This document shows positions 6,413-13,663 of a stretch of DNA of 13,663 bases, piece by piece; position 1 is the first letter of the stretch, and every line of letters begins with the position of its first letter. The notes below the pieces were generated by a model, which worked only from the letters and a program-made list of their open reading frames with translations, was not told the origin of the DNA and ran no database searches. The stretch is from Spirochaetota bacterium (GTDB lineage: Bacteria; Spirochaetota; Spirochaetia; Treponematales; Breznakiellaceae). The DNA lies in assembly GCA_023406985.1 (NCBI GenBank), contig JAEXTK010000251.1, forward strand, positions 1-13,663. Direction: 5' to 3'. A program made the position numbers and the translations under genes.

Positions 6413-7693
6413 ATGCTTGACGACCGAGAACGAAGCGACGCCCCGGCGGGCGATTTCATCTCGATGGGCTCCGCCGCCATCGGCGGCACGAACGCCGCCA
6501 TGGGCGGCACGGCGACCGTCGGGCGGGTTTTCAAGATCATCCGGGACCGGGGGCCGCTCGCGGCCTCCGACATCGGCCGCATCGCGGGCCTCGCGAAGAG
6601 CACCGTGTCCATCTACGTGGACCGGCTCTTGGCCGCGGGCCTCGTCCGCGAGGAGACGAAGGAAGGCTCCAAGCGGCGGAAGCTCAAGGTGGCGGAGAAC
6701 GCGGGTTTCGTGGTCGGCGCGGACATCGGCCAGACGCACCTCGCGGTCGCGCTCTGCGACCTCGAGGCCGTCATCCTGGAGCGCGTCCGGGTTCCCCTCG
6801 ATCTCTCCGCGGAGACCCCGGATTCCACCTTGGAGCGCATCGCGTCCCTGGCGACGGAGCTCGCGGGCCGCGCGGGCCTCCACCGCAAGGACCTCTTCGG
6901 CATCGGCATCGGCGTGCCCGGGCCGGTGGATTTCAGCCGCGGCATCCCGGTGAGCCCGCCGGTCATGCCCGGTTGGGACCGTTTTCCCGTCACCTCCTAT
7001 CTCGCGGAGCGATTCTCCTGCCCGGTCTTCCTGGACAACGACGTGAACGTCATGGCCCTCGGAGAACGGGACCGGGGCGCGGCCGCCGACGCGGAGAACT
7101 TCATCTTCGTGAAGATAGGTACCGGCATCGGCGCGGGCATTGTCGTGGACGGCCGGATCTACCGCGGCGCGAAGGGCGCGGCGGGCGACATCGGCCATAT
7201 CGCCATCGACGGGGACCAGACGCCCTGCCGCTGCGGGAACCGGGGCTGCCTGGAGGCGACCGCGGGCGGAGCGGCGCTCCGGAGCAGGGCCGCCGAGGCG
7301 GCGCGCGCGGGCACGAGCCGCTTCCTGGCCGAGCGCCTCGCCGCGCCTTCCGGCCTGGACCTCGCCGCCATCGCCACCGGGGCCGCCGCGGGCGACGCCG
7401 AGTGCATGCGGCTCGTCATGGAATCGGGGACGGCGGTGGGCAACGTCCTGGCCAAGCTCGTCAATTTCTTCAACCCGTCGATCATCGTCGTCGGCGGAGG
7501 CCTCGCCCTCATGGGCGAGCGCTACATCGCGAGCATCCGCGAGGCGGTGTACCGCCGGTCCACGCCGCTCGCGACGGCCGATCTCGTAGTCAAGAAGACG
7601 ACGCTCGGCGAGGATGTCGGCGTGACCGGCGCCGCCGTGCTCGTCCTGGACGAGATTTTTTCGCATCGCAACGTAACGAGGCTCGTGGGGTAA
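6413..7693 (+). CDS. ROK-family transcriptional regulator (NagC/XylR-like)
   Basis: A 426-residue protein. An N-terminal winged helix-turn-helix (about 35-92, with SDIGRIAGLAKSTVSIYVDRL) would bind DNA. The C-terminal ROK sugar-kinase-like fold has DIGQT (104-108), DND (208-210), GTGIGAGIV (236-244), GDIGH (258-262) and the zinc site CRCGNRGC (272-279; C272, C274, C279 with H262). Both the phosphate-loop aspartate and the catalytic-type D210 are present, so sugar binding is likely and some kinase activity is not excluded. The usual GExGH glutamate is aspartate here (D259), as in some regulators. The start ATG has GGAGG at 6398-6402, ten bases upstream, and lies 36 bp after the binding-protein stop. 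The first roughly 30 residues are an irregular Gly/Ala/Met-containing extension. It probably represses or activates its own operon in response to the imported sugar, acting at the palindromes near 2676-2701 or 5294-5323 (inference). Confidence 0.92.
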   Translation: MLDDRERSDAPAGDFISMGSAAIGGTNAAMGGTATVGRVFKIIRDRGPLAASDIGRIAGLAKSTVSIYVDRLLAAGLVREETKEGSKRRKLKVAENAGFVVGADIGQTHLAVALCDLEAVILERVRVPLDLSAETPDSTLERIASLATELAGRAGLHRKDLFGIGIGVPGPVDFSRGIPVSPPVMPGWDRFPVTSYLAERFSCPVFLDNDVNVMALGERDRGAAADAENFIFVKIGTGIGAGIVVDGRIYRGAKGAAGDIGHIAIDGDQTPCRCGNRGCLEATAGGAALRSRAAEAARAGTSRFLAERLAAPSGLDLAAIATGAAAGDAECMRLVMESGTAVGNVLAKLVNFFNPSIIVVGGGLALMGERYIASIREAVYRRSTPLATADLVVKKTTLGEDVGVTGAAVLVLDEIFSHRNVTRLVG

Positions 7694-7713
7694 ACGATAT
7701 GGAAGGGAAGAGG

Positions 7714-8862
7714 ATGCCGACCGCCTGCGTGGTCGGGGCCGGTTTCGTGGGCCCCGCCCACGTCGAGGCGCTCAGGAGAAACGGGATCGAGGTACGGTCG
7801 CTCGTCGCGGACGGCAATGGAGAAGCCCGCCGCAGGGCCGCCGAACTCCATATCCCCGCCGCGTACGGGTCGTTGGAGGAGGCGCTCGGAGATGGGGATT
7901 CGGGCGACGTGTTCCACTTGGCGGTGCCGAACGTGCTCCACGCGCCGTACGCGCGGGCCGCGCTCGCGGCGGGCCGGCACGTGGTGTGCGAAAAGCCCCT
8001 CGCGATGACGAGCCAGGAATCTGCGGAGCTCGTTTCCATCGCAGCCGCGTCGGGAAAGGTCGCCGCGGTCTCCTACAACCTCCGCTTCTATCCCCTGGTC
8101 CGCGAGGCGCGCGAGCGGATCGCCGGCGGTGAGACCGGGCGGATCCTGGCCGTCCACGGCTCCTACCTCCAGGACTGGCTCCTCTACGACACCGATTGGA
8201 ACTGGCGGCTGGAATCGGGCAAAGGCGGCGCCCTCCGCGCGGTGGCCGACATCGGCACCCACTGGCTCGACATGGTGTCCTGGGCCACCGGACTCCGCGT
8301 GGAGCGCGTGTTCGCGGACTTCTCCACCGTGCACCCGATCCGCCGCCGGCCCAAGGGCGAGGTGCGGACCTTCGCGGGGGCCTCGGACGCCGCGCGCGAG
8401 GAGGTAGCCGTGGACACCGAGGACCTCGCGACCATCCTCCTCCGGCTCGAGGGCGGAGTCCGCGGTTCCCTCGTGGTCTCCCAGGTCAGCGCGGGCCGGC
8501 GGAACTCCCTCAGCTTCGAGATCGACGGCGAGAAGGAAGCCCTCGCCTGGAATTCCGAGGAGCCCAACCGGCTCTGGATCGGCCACCGGGATCGGGCGAA
8601 CGAGATCCTGGAAAAGGTCCCCGCGCACCTCTCGCCGGCCGCGGCGGCGCTCTCCGCCTATCCCGGCGGACACCAGGAAGGCTATCCGGACACCTTCCGC
8701 GGCCTCTGCGCCGCGGTCTACGGCTACATCGCGCGCGGCGATTACGCGGCCCAGCGCGACTTCCCCACGTTCGAGGACGGCCATCGCGAGATGCTGCTCT
8801 GCGACGCCTTGCTCAGGAGCGCGCGGACCGAACGGTGGGTGGACGTGCGCGAGGAGGTTTGA
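7714..8862 (+). CDS. Gfo/Idh/MocA-family NAD(P)-dependent oxidoreductase
   Basis: A 382-residue soluble enzyme. An N-terminal Rossmann fold begins at ACVVGAGFVGPAH (residues 4-16, GxGxxG type). The conserved CEKPLA (92-97) carries K94, and the GGALRAVADIGTHWLD block (171-186) carries D179 and H183 in the positions expected for the catalytic residues. YNLRFYP (121-127) is also typical. Members oxidise or reduce a sugar, sugar acid or inositol hydroxyl using NAD(P). I chose the ATG at 7714 because AAGGGA at 7703-7708 precedes it and the Rossmann strand follows directly; an in-frame ATG at 7699 would add five residues but has no ribosome-binding site. The gene starts 20 bp after the ROK gene and is one base from the isomerase gene, so the two enzymes are probably made together. 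Oxidation of the imported sugar is inferred from context; the exact substrate is unknown. Confidence 0.92.
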   Translation: MPTACVVGAGFVGPAHVEALRRNGIEVRSLVADGNGEARRRAAELHIPAAYGSLEEALGDGDSGDVFHLAVPNVLHAPYARAALAAGRHVVCEKPLAMTSQESAELVSIAAASGKVAAVSYNLRFYPLVREARERIAGGETGRILAVHGSYLQDWLLYDTDWNWRLESGKGGALRAVADIGTHWLDMVSWATGLRVERVFADFSTVHPIRRRPKGEVRTFAGASDAAREEVAVDTEDLATILLRLEGGVRGSLVVSQVSAGRRNSLSFEIDGEKEALAWNSEEPNRLWIGHRDRANEILEKVPAHLSPAAAALSAYPGGHQEGYPDTFRGLCAAVYGYIARGDYAAQRDFPTFEDGHREMLLCDALLRSARTERWVDVREEV

Positions 8863-8863
8863 G

Positions 8864-9778
8864 ATGAAGCTCGGTTTGTTCACCGCGGCCTTTCCCGGCC
8901 GCTCGCTCGAATCGGTCGCCGATTTCGCGGCCGCGGAAGGCTTCGCCTGCCTGGAGCTCGCCTGCTGGCCGCGCACCGCGGCCGATCGCCGCTACGCCGG
9001 CGTGACCACCCTGGACGTGGTCGGCCTGGACAAGGCCAAGGCACGCTCGGCGCGGAAGGCGGTGGAGGAGCGCGGCCTCGCCGTCAGCTCCCTCGGTTAC
9101 TACGCCAATCCGCTCTTCCCCGATCCGGCCGTCCGGGCCGCCGCCGCCGCCCATATCACGGCGCTCATAGACGCCGCGGCGCTCATGGAAGTGCCGGTCG
9201 TGGGCACCTTCGTCGGCAAGGACAAGAACAAGACCGTCGCGGCGAACCTGGAGGATTTCGCGCGGGTATGGCCGCCCCTCGTCGCGTACGCGCAGGAGCG
9301 GGGCATCAAGATCGCCATAGAGAATTGCCCCATGATCTTCAGCGACGACGAGTGGCCGGGCGGCAACAATCTGGCGACCACGCCCGCGATCTGGGCGAAG
9401 ATGTGGGAGATCATTCCCGACGAGAACTTCGGCCTCAACCTGGACCCCTCCCACCTCCACTGGCAGATGATCGATATCGAACGGGCGGTCCGGGAGGCGG
9501 CCCCCCGCATCTTCCACGCCCACGCCAAGGACATGATGATCGACCGCGAGGGGCTGTACCGGAACGGCGTCCTCTCCCTCGGCATGGGATGGCAGGTTCC
9601 GCGCCTCCCGGGCCTCGGAGAGATCGACTGGCGGCGCTTCATCGCCGCGCTCTACCGCGCCGGGTACGACGGGGTCCTGAGCGTGGAACACGAGGACCGC
9701 GGATTCGAAGGGACTACGGAGCTCGTCGAACGCGGGTTCCGCATCGCGCGCGACGCGTTGGGGCCGTACCTGCACTAG
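8864..9778 (+). CDS. Sugar phosphate isomerase/epimerase, TIM-barrel (AP endonuclease 2 / IolE-like family)
   Basis: A 304-residue enzyme of the xylose isomerase-like TIM-barrel superfamily. Probable divalent-metal ligands are visible: E153 in IKIAIENCP, D194 in LNLDPSHLHW (H197 nearby), H220 in FHAHAKD, and E275 in LSVEHED. This set is typical of epimerases and dehydratases such as IolE, IolI, tagatose 3-epimerase or hydroxypyruvate isomerase, so the general fold is clear and the reaction is not. The ATG at 8864 is one base after the stop of the oxidoreductase gene and has GAGGAGG at 8851-8857. Such enzymes often sit beside Gfo/Idh/MocA oxidoreductases in pathways where a keto-sugar or keto-inositol made by oxidation is then isomerised or dehydrated. 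It is the last gene of the operon; the next gene has its own promoter. Confidence 0.9.
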   Translation: MKLGLFTAAFPGRSLESVADFAAAEGFACLELACWPRTAADRRYAGVTTLDVVGLDKAKARSARKAVEERGLAVSSLGYYANPLFPDPAVRAAAAAHITALIDAAALMEVPVVGTFVGKDKNKTVAANLEDFARVWPPLVAYAQERGIKIAIENCPMIFSDDEWPGGNNLATTPAIWAKMWEIIPDENFGLNLDPSHLHWQMIDIERAVREAAPRIFHAHAKDMMIDREGLYRNGVLSLGMGWQVPRLPGLGEIDWRRFIAALYRAGYDGVLSVEHEDRGFEGTTELVERGFRIARDALGPYLH

Positions 9779-9811
9779 ATGGAGATATTCGATCTTTTTC
9801 TTATTTTCGCA

Positions 9812-9840
9812 TTGACGCGGTCCGACCCGGGTGCGAGAAT
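9812..9840 (+). promoter_or_regulatory. Promoter of the histidine kinase gene
   Basis: TTGACG at 9812-9817 and GAGAAT at 9835-9840 are spaced by exactly 17 bases. A T-rich stretch (about 9789-9808) lies just upstream and may act as an UP element. The -10 box ends six bases before the GTG at 9847, so the predicted transcription start falls on the start codon. Confidence 0.55.
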
Positions 9841-9846
9841 AACCGC

Positions 9847-11511
9847 GTGACGGCATATACTCCCTATGTGTGGCCCCTCGTGCTCGCGACGCTCTGTTGC
9901 GGCGCGGCGGGTCTATACGCGCGCCGGTTTCCCGAGGTTCCCGCCACCCGTCCGTTCGCGGCCCTGATGTGGCTCGCATCGCTGTGGACGCTCATCTATG
10001 CCCTCAACATCTCCGTGGTCGCACCCGGCCTCCGCATCTTCCTGTCGACCTGCATCTACATTCCGACGCGGCTCATCCCCCTCGCCATCCTCATCCTGGC
10101 GCTGGAATATACCGGCAACGAGCGCTTCCTCACGAAACGCCGAACGATCCTGCTCTTCGCCGTGCCCGCCGTCGCGATCGTCGCATCGCTCACGAGCCCC
10201 TTCCACCGCCTGTTCAGGTATAGCTTCTTGCTGCAGGTCGGCGGACCGGTCTCCGTCCTCCACTACACGGGCGGTCCCATCTACTGGCTCAGCAACACCT
10301 ACGGCGACATCGTGATGGTTGCGGCCATGGCGGTCCTCCTGCGCGCGCTCGGGGATCCGGCCCTGCGGTGGCGGAATACGCTCCTCCTCATCGCGGGCCT
10401 CCTCGTGCCGGTGGTCGTCAACGTCCTCTTCACCTATGGCCTGACCCCCATCCCGGGGTACAACTTCGCCCCCTCGTCCCTCATCCTCACGTCCGGCGCC
10501 TATCTCTGGGCCCTCCTGCGGTTCCAGCTCTTCAGCATGGCGCCGATAGCGCGGGCGACCGTGATGGACAATATCGCCGACCTCGTGATCGTCTTCGACA
10601 TGCGGGGGCACATCATCGATTTCAACGCCGCGGCGCAGGCGGCCTGCGGACTCGACTCCAAGCGCGCCATCGGCGCGACCACCCGAACCCTCGGGTCGGC
10701 ATGGGCGACGTTCTTCCACGATTGTTCGGCGTTGAGCTCCTGCAGGGAGGAGGCCTCCATCACGGTGGACGGGGCCGAGCGGGTCTACGACCTCGCCATC
10801 TCGCCGATCAAGGATTACCGGAAGCGCATCGTGGGCCGCCTCTTCGTCCTGCACGACATCACGGCGCTCCGCGCGGCATCCCTCCAAATCCAGCAACTGC
10901 TGGATGAGAAGGAACTGCTCCTCCGCGAAGTGCATCACCGCATCAAGAACAACATGAGCGTCATCGCGAGCATCCTCTCCCTGCAGGCGGACACGCTCAG
11001 GGATTCGCCGGCCTACGACGCGCTCCAGGACGCCAAGAGCCGCGTGGTGAGCATGATGGTCCTCTACGACCGGCTCTACCGGAACTCCGGGGACGGGACC
11101 ATCTCCATCCAAGAGTATTTCACCCCGCTCCTGGACCGTATCGTCCACTCCGTGGGCGACGCGGCCGCCGTGGAGGTGCGGACGGAGATCCGGGATTTCT
11201 CCATCGCCTCCAAGACCCTCCTGCCGGTGGGCATCATCGTGAACGAGCTGTTGACGAACGCCATGAAACACGCCTTCGTCGGCAAACCGCACGGCGTCGT
11301 GACCCTCTCCGCTGCCTTGTCGGATGACGGAACGCGGGCTACCGTCCTCGTGGCCGACGACGGCATCGGCCTTCCCGAGGGCGCGGAGGTCGGTACTTCG
11401 CGGGGGTTCGGTCTCCAATTGGTGGAGGCCCTCCTCAAGCAGATCGGGGGGCGCATGACGGTCACCCGCTCGTCGGGCACGTGCTTCGCGTTGGAGTTCG
11501 CGCCCCGCTGA
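9847..11511 (+). CDS. Membrane sensor histidine kinase: 7TM N-terminus, PAS, HisKA_2 and HATPase
   Basis: A 554-residue protein if translation begins at GTG 9847. The open frame continues far upstream, but that part overlaps the isomerase gene in another frame and has no sensible composition. Seven hydrophobic segments are visible near 8-27, 36-57, 63-87, 99-117, 150-168, 177-196 and 208-226, matching the 7TM sensor region of some histidine kinases. A PAS-like domain follows (about 235-340). The H-box LLREVHHRIKNN (358-369) marks a HisKA_2-type kinase; H364, next to the arginine, is the likely phospho-acceptor and H363 the alternative. The ATPase domain shows N-box NELLTNAMKHAF (466-477), G1 DDGIGLP (504-510) and G2 GFGLQLVEALL (520-530). 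No response regulator lies beside it, so it is an orphan in this window. No Shine-Dalgarno is present; a leaderless transcript is predicted. The signal sensed is unknown. Confidence 0.9.
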   Translation: MTAYTPYVWPLVLATLCCGAAGLYARRFPEVPATRPFAALMWLASLWTLIYALNISVVAPGLRIFLSTCIYIPTRLIPLAILILALEYTGNERFLTKRRTILLFAVPAVAIVASLTSPFHRLFRYSFLLQVGGPVSVLHYTGGPIYWLSNTYGDIVMVAAMAVLLRALGDPALRWRNTLLLIAGLLVPVVVNVLFTYGLTPIPGYNFAPSSLILTSGAYLWALLRFQLFSMAPIARATVMDNIADLVIVFDMRGHIIDFNAAAQAACGLDSKRAIGATTRTLGSAWATFFHDCSALSSCREEASITVDGAERVYDLAISPIKDYRKRIVGRLFVLHDITALRAASLQIQQLLDEKELLLREVHHRIKNNMSVIASILSLQADTLRDSPAYDALQDAKSRVVSMMVLYDRLYRNSGDGTISIQEYFTPLLDRIVHSVGDAAAVEVRTEIRDFSIASKTLLPVGIIVNELLTNAMKHAFVGKPHGVVTLSAALSDDGTRATVLVADDGIGLPEGAEVGTSRGFGLQLVEALLKQIGGRMTVTRSSGTCFALEFAPR

Positions 11512-11530
11512 CGGCATCCCCGTTTTCCCC

Positions 11531-11558
11531 TTTACGCGGGACGCGTTTCCGCTAGACT
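11531..11558 (+). promoter_or_regulatory. Promoter of the chemotaxis transducer gene
   Basis: TTTACG at 11531-11536 and TAGACT at 11553-11558 (spacer 16) form a plausible promoter; GACTAT at 11555-11560 is an alternative -10. The ATG at 11567 follows within 6-8 bases and there is no Shine-Dalgarno sequence. A small inverted repeat, ACGCG-GGA-CGCGT at 11534-11546, overlaps the -35 box and the spacer and might be an operator. Confidence 0.5.
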
Positions 11559-11566
11559 ATTACCCC

Positions 11567-13624
11567 ATGAAAAGAAAGCGTCTCGCGCTCCGCGTCTCCC
11601 TCAATTCGGCGCTCTTCATACTCGTCATATATATCGTGATGCAGGTCTTCGCCTATCTCCGAGATAACATGATCTTCGGGATCTCGGACCTGTCGGGGCT
11701 TCCAGCCTCCATCGCCGCCTTCATCGGGGGGAGCGTGCTCCCGCCGCTCGCCGTCTTCGCGTTCATCGTGTACCTCGCGGCCCTGCCTCTCCAGCGGGTC
11801 CAGCGCAGGCTCGAGGCGGGCGAAACGCTCGAAGAGGGGCTCGTCGAGGCGACGCGGCGGAAGATGCAGCGTTTCGCGTCCCTGATCCTCGCCGTCAACC
11901 TGGCCGGCTTCGTGCTCGGCTTCATCCTCCAGCTCGCCGTCGAGAAACGGATCCACGAGCTCTTTTGGCCGTCCCGCCTCATGATCCTCTCCTCCAACAT
12001 AGCGGGGGCGGTCGTGTACGCCTTGGCCCAGACATCCATCGACAACCTCGCCTTCGCGGATCTCCGCGAGCGGCTCGGCATCCGCGAGATCGGGAACCGG
12101 AAACGGGAACTCCGCGGCACCACGCGCCAGGTGGTGCTCTCCGCCTTCCTCGTGCTCTACGTGCTTACCTTCGTCCAGTTCCAGACCCGCGACGTGATCG
12201 CCTTCCAAGCGCTCGAGCGCGAGACCCTGGAGGCCGTGCGCTCGGGGTCGATCACGGCGGACGGCGCGGCCGCGGATTTCCGCGACCGCTTCTCCAAGAA
12301 AGCGTCCACGTTCTCGGTGCGCCCCGACCTGAACGCCGACCGCATCCCCCTGCCCTGGGAACGGACGGATACGACGGAGGACGTCCAACGCAACGTCTTC
12401 CTCCTGTTCCTCCTCTTCATGTTCGCGATCGCCGTCTGCATCCAGGCGGTCTGCTCGCTCGAGCACCGCGAGGAGCTCGATGCGCTCGCGGCGCGGATCA
12501 GGGACGTCGTGGAGGGGGAGGGCGATCTCCGGCGGCGGCTCAACCTCCGGCGCATGGACGAACTCGGCGAACTATCGGAACTCGTGAACCGACTCTTGGA
12601 CCGGTTCCGCGACGTCGTGAGCAAGATCGGTACGGCCGCGGCCAAGACCAGGGACGGGGCGACGTCCATCGATCTGGTCCTCCAGGCCGCGGAGAGCACC
12701 TCCGAGCAGACGGGAAACGCGGTGCTGACCCTCACCAAGGAGCTGGAGACCCAGTCGGAGGAGTCGAAGGTCCTCGGCGAAGTCCTCGAGGCCCTGCGGT
12801 CCGCGGCCGGCGGCGTGGCTTCCGCGGTGGAGACGCAGCGTCGCTTCGCCTCCGAAACCGCGGCGGCCATGGAGGAGATGGCGGCGAACATCCGGTCGGT
12901 GGAGACCATGACCTCGCGGTCCGGCTCGCTGTCGGAGGACCTCTCCGAGCGCGGCGGGGCGGGCAGCGCGGCGGTGGCTGATACGGGGAAGGCCATCGCC
13001 GAGATCCAGGCGACGGCCGGCGGCGTCCTCGACGTCCTCGGAAAACTCAGCAAGATAGCCGGCGACACGAACCTCCTCGCGATGAACGCCGCGATCGAGG
13101 CCGCGCACGCGGGGGACCGCGGCGCCGGCTTCGCCGTGGTCGCGGACGAGGTCCGTACCCTCGCGTCCACCGCGGGCGCGCAAACCAAGGCCATCAAGTC
13201 CCTCATGGACGAGATGTCCGACCGGGTCCGCCGCGGCGTGGAGCGGTCCGAGGCGGGCGGGGCGGTCTTCGGCACCATCGCCGAGGGCATTGCGCAGGCG
13301 GCCGCCATCTCGCGCGAGATCGCCGCGGCCATGCAGGAGCAGTCGGCCGGCACGCGGACCGTGGAGGAATCCCTCGCGCAGGTCATCGCCGCCTCCGACG
13401 CCATAGTCGCGCGGATGGACGAACAGCGCACGGAAACCGAGCGCATGGCCGCGTACTTGGCGTCGGCGCTCGAACGGCTCGCGGACCTGGCCGCCTCGTC
13501 GCGGTCCCAGGCGGCCGCGGTGGACGAGCTCCGGCAATCCTTCGCGGCCGTGCGCTACGAGGCCGACCGCAACCTCGCCTCCGTGGAGGCCTTGCGCGCG
13601 GCGCTCGAGGGATTCAAGGTGTAG
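11567..13624 (+). CDS. Methyl-accepting chemotaxis-type transducer with six-TM N-terminus
   Basis: A 685-residue membrane protein. Six hydrophobic segments are seen near residues 11-30, 50-72, 103-122, 138-156, 187-206 and 277-296, with one longer loop (about 207-276) between the last two. A HAMP-like linker follows (about 297-355, with EGDLRRRLNLRRMDELGEL). The cytoplasmic signalling coiled coil fills the rest. Its hairpin tip is clear: IAGDTNLLAMNAAIEAAHAG (497-516), then FAVVADEVRTLA (522-533), the conserved CheA/CheW-contact region. The arms on either side are of similar length. No standard periplasmic Cache or 4HB domain and no C-terminal CheR/CheB pentapeptide are evident, so sensing may occur in or near the membrane. 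The gene begins at ATG 11567, 55 bp after the kinase gene, with its own promoter. No che genes are nearby. The ligand is unknown; it might relate to the neighbouring kinase or sugar operon, but nothing in the sequence proves this. Confidence 0.93.
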   Translation: MKRKRLALRVSLNSALFILVIYIVMQVFAYLRDNMIFGISDLSGLPASIAAFIGGSVLPPLAVFAFIVYLAALPLQRVQRRLEAGETLEEGLVEATRRKMQRFASLILAVNLAGFVLGFILQLAVEKRIHELFWPSRLMILSSNIAGAVVYALAQTSIDNLAFADLRERLGIREIGNRKRELRGTTRQVVLSAFLVLYVLTFVQFQTRDVIAFQALERETLEAVRSGSITADGAAADFRDRFSKKASTFSVRPDLNADRIPLPWERTDTTEDVQRNVFLLFLLFMFAIAVCIQAVCSLEHREELDALAARIRDVVEGEGDLRRRLNLRRMDELGELSELVNRLLDRFRDVVSKIGTAAAKTRDGATSIDLVLQAAESTSEQTGNAVLTLTKELETQSEESKVLGEVLEALRSAAGGVASAVETQRRFASETAAAMEEMAANIRSVETMTSRSGSLSEDLSERGGAGSAAVADTGKAIAEIQATAGGVLDVLGKLSKIAGDTNLLAMNAAIEAAHAGDRGAGFAVVADEVRTLASTAGAQTKAIKSLMDEMSDRVRRGVERSEAGGAVFGTIAEGIAQAAAISREIAAAMQEQSAGTRTVEESLAQVIAASDAIVARMDEQRTETERMAAYLASALERLADLAASSRSQAAAVDELRQSFAAVRYEADRNLASVEALRAALEGFKV

Positions 13625-13646
13625 GCGGATCGGCCGCCCCGCGGCG

Positions 13647-13663
13647 GTCCCGCGGAGCGGGAC
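13647..13663 (+). terminator. Hairpin after the transducer gene, probable terminator cut by the window end
   Basis: GTCCCGC at 13647-13653 and GCGGGAC at 13657-13663 are perfect complements around a GGA loop, 22 bp after the transducer stop. The stem ends exactly at the window edge, so a following T-run, or extra stem pairs, cannot be seen. Confidence 0.5.

Noticed and set aside
5285..7666. A 793-codon open frame on the minus strand opposite the binding-protein and ROK genes.
   Set aside because: Its protein is rich in Arg, Gly, Asp, Glu, His and Val with no family motif, as expected for the complement of GC-biased codons. The + strand genes opposite it have clear conserved motifs and ribosome-binding sites.
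9784..9810. Possible terminator after the isomerase gene: GAGAT-ATTCG-ATCTT followed by T-rich sequence.
   Set aside because: The stem is only five pairs including a wobble and is too weak to call; the T-rich stretch may instead be an UP element of the kinase promoter.
9825..9832. ACCCGGGT palindrome in the kinase promoter spacer.
   Set aside because: Eight-base GC-rich palindromes are expected by chance in DNA of this composition.
9268..9846. In-frame upstream extension of the histidine kinase overlapping the isomerase gene.
   Set aside because: The translation is Arg/Pro-rich and shadows the isomerase in another frame. The promoter at 9812-9840 and the first membrane helix fit a start at GTG 9847.
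9913..11517. A 534-codon minus-strand open frame opposite the histidine kinase.
   Set aside because: Charged, repetitive composition and no motif; it mirrors the kinase coding frame.

Overview
This GC-rich window carries a set of genes that all read left to right on the + strand. I see no tRNA, rRNA, insertion sequence, phage gene or CRISPR array. GC-biased third codon positions make long antisense open frames, which I treat as shadows. The host is not identifiable with certainty. The mix of a B12-type radical SAM protein, an RbsABC-type sugar operon with an embedded ROK regulator, a 7TM/PAS/HisKA_2 kinase and a multi-TM methyl-accepting protein would fit a high-GC spirochaete. This is a low-to-moderate confidence inference from gene style only.

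Layout: (1) 1-1274, the 3' part of a radical SAM protein whose start lies outside the window. (2) 1321-2673, a ClC-family chloride/proton antiporter-like gene with its own promoter. (3) 2747-9778, a probable six-gene sugar or polyol uptake and catabolism operon: RbsA/MglA-like double ATPase, RbsC-like permease, periplasmic sugar-binding protein, ROK-family regulator, Gfo/Idh/MocA oxidoreductase and a TIM-barrel sugar (phosphate) isomerase/epimerase. It is preceded by a promoter with two palindromes. It is interrupted after the permease by three consecutive perfect hairpins, just before the binding-protein gene. (4) 9847-11511, a membrane histidine kinase. (5) 11567-13624, a six-TM methyl-accepting chemotaxis-type transducer, followed by a hairpin cut by the window end.

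The six-gene operon makes a coherent story. A sugar-like solute is captured in the periplasm and imported by the ABC transporter. It is probably oxidised by the NAD(P)-dependent Gfo/Idh enzyme and rearranged by the TIM-barrel isomerase, with the ROK protein sensing the substrate or a product. The substrate cannot be read from sequence alone; myo-inositol, an unusual hexose/pentose or a keto-sugar are all possible.

The most interesting non-coding signal is a split in start architecture. The stand-alone genes (ClC, kinase, transducer) lack a Shine-Dalgarno sequence and have a promoter -10 box only 6-8 nt before the start codon, which predicts leaderless mRNAs. Every sugar-operon gene has a purine-rich Shine-Dalgarno-like sequence, mostly strong. 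I did not find an obviously novel defence or mobile system; most of the window is an accessory metabolic and sensory region of recognisable families.
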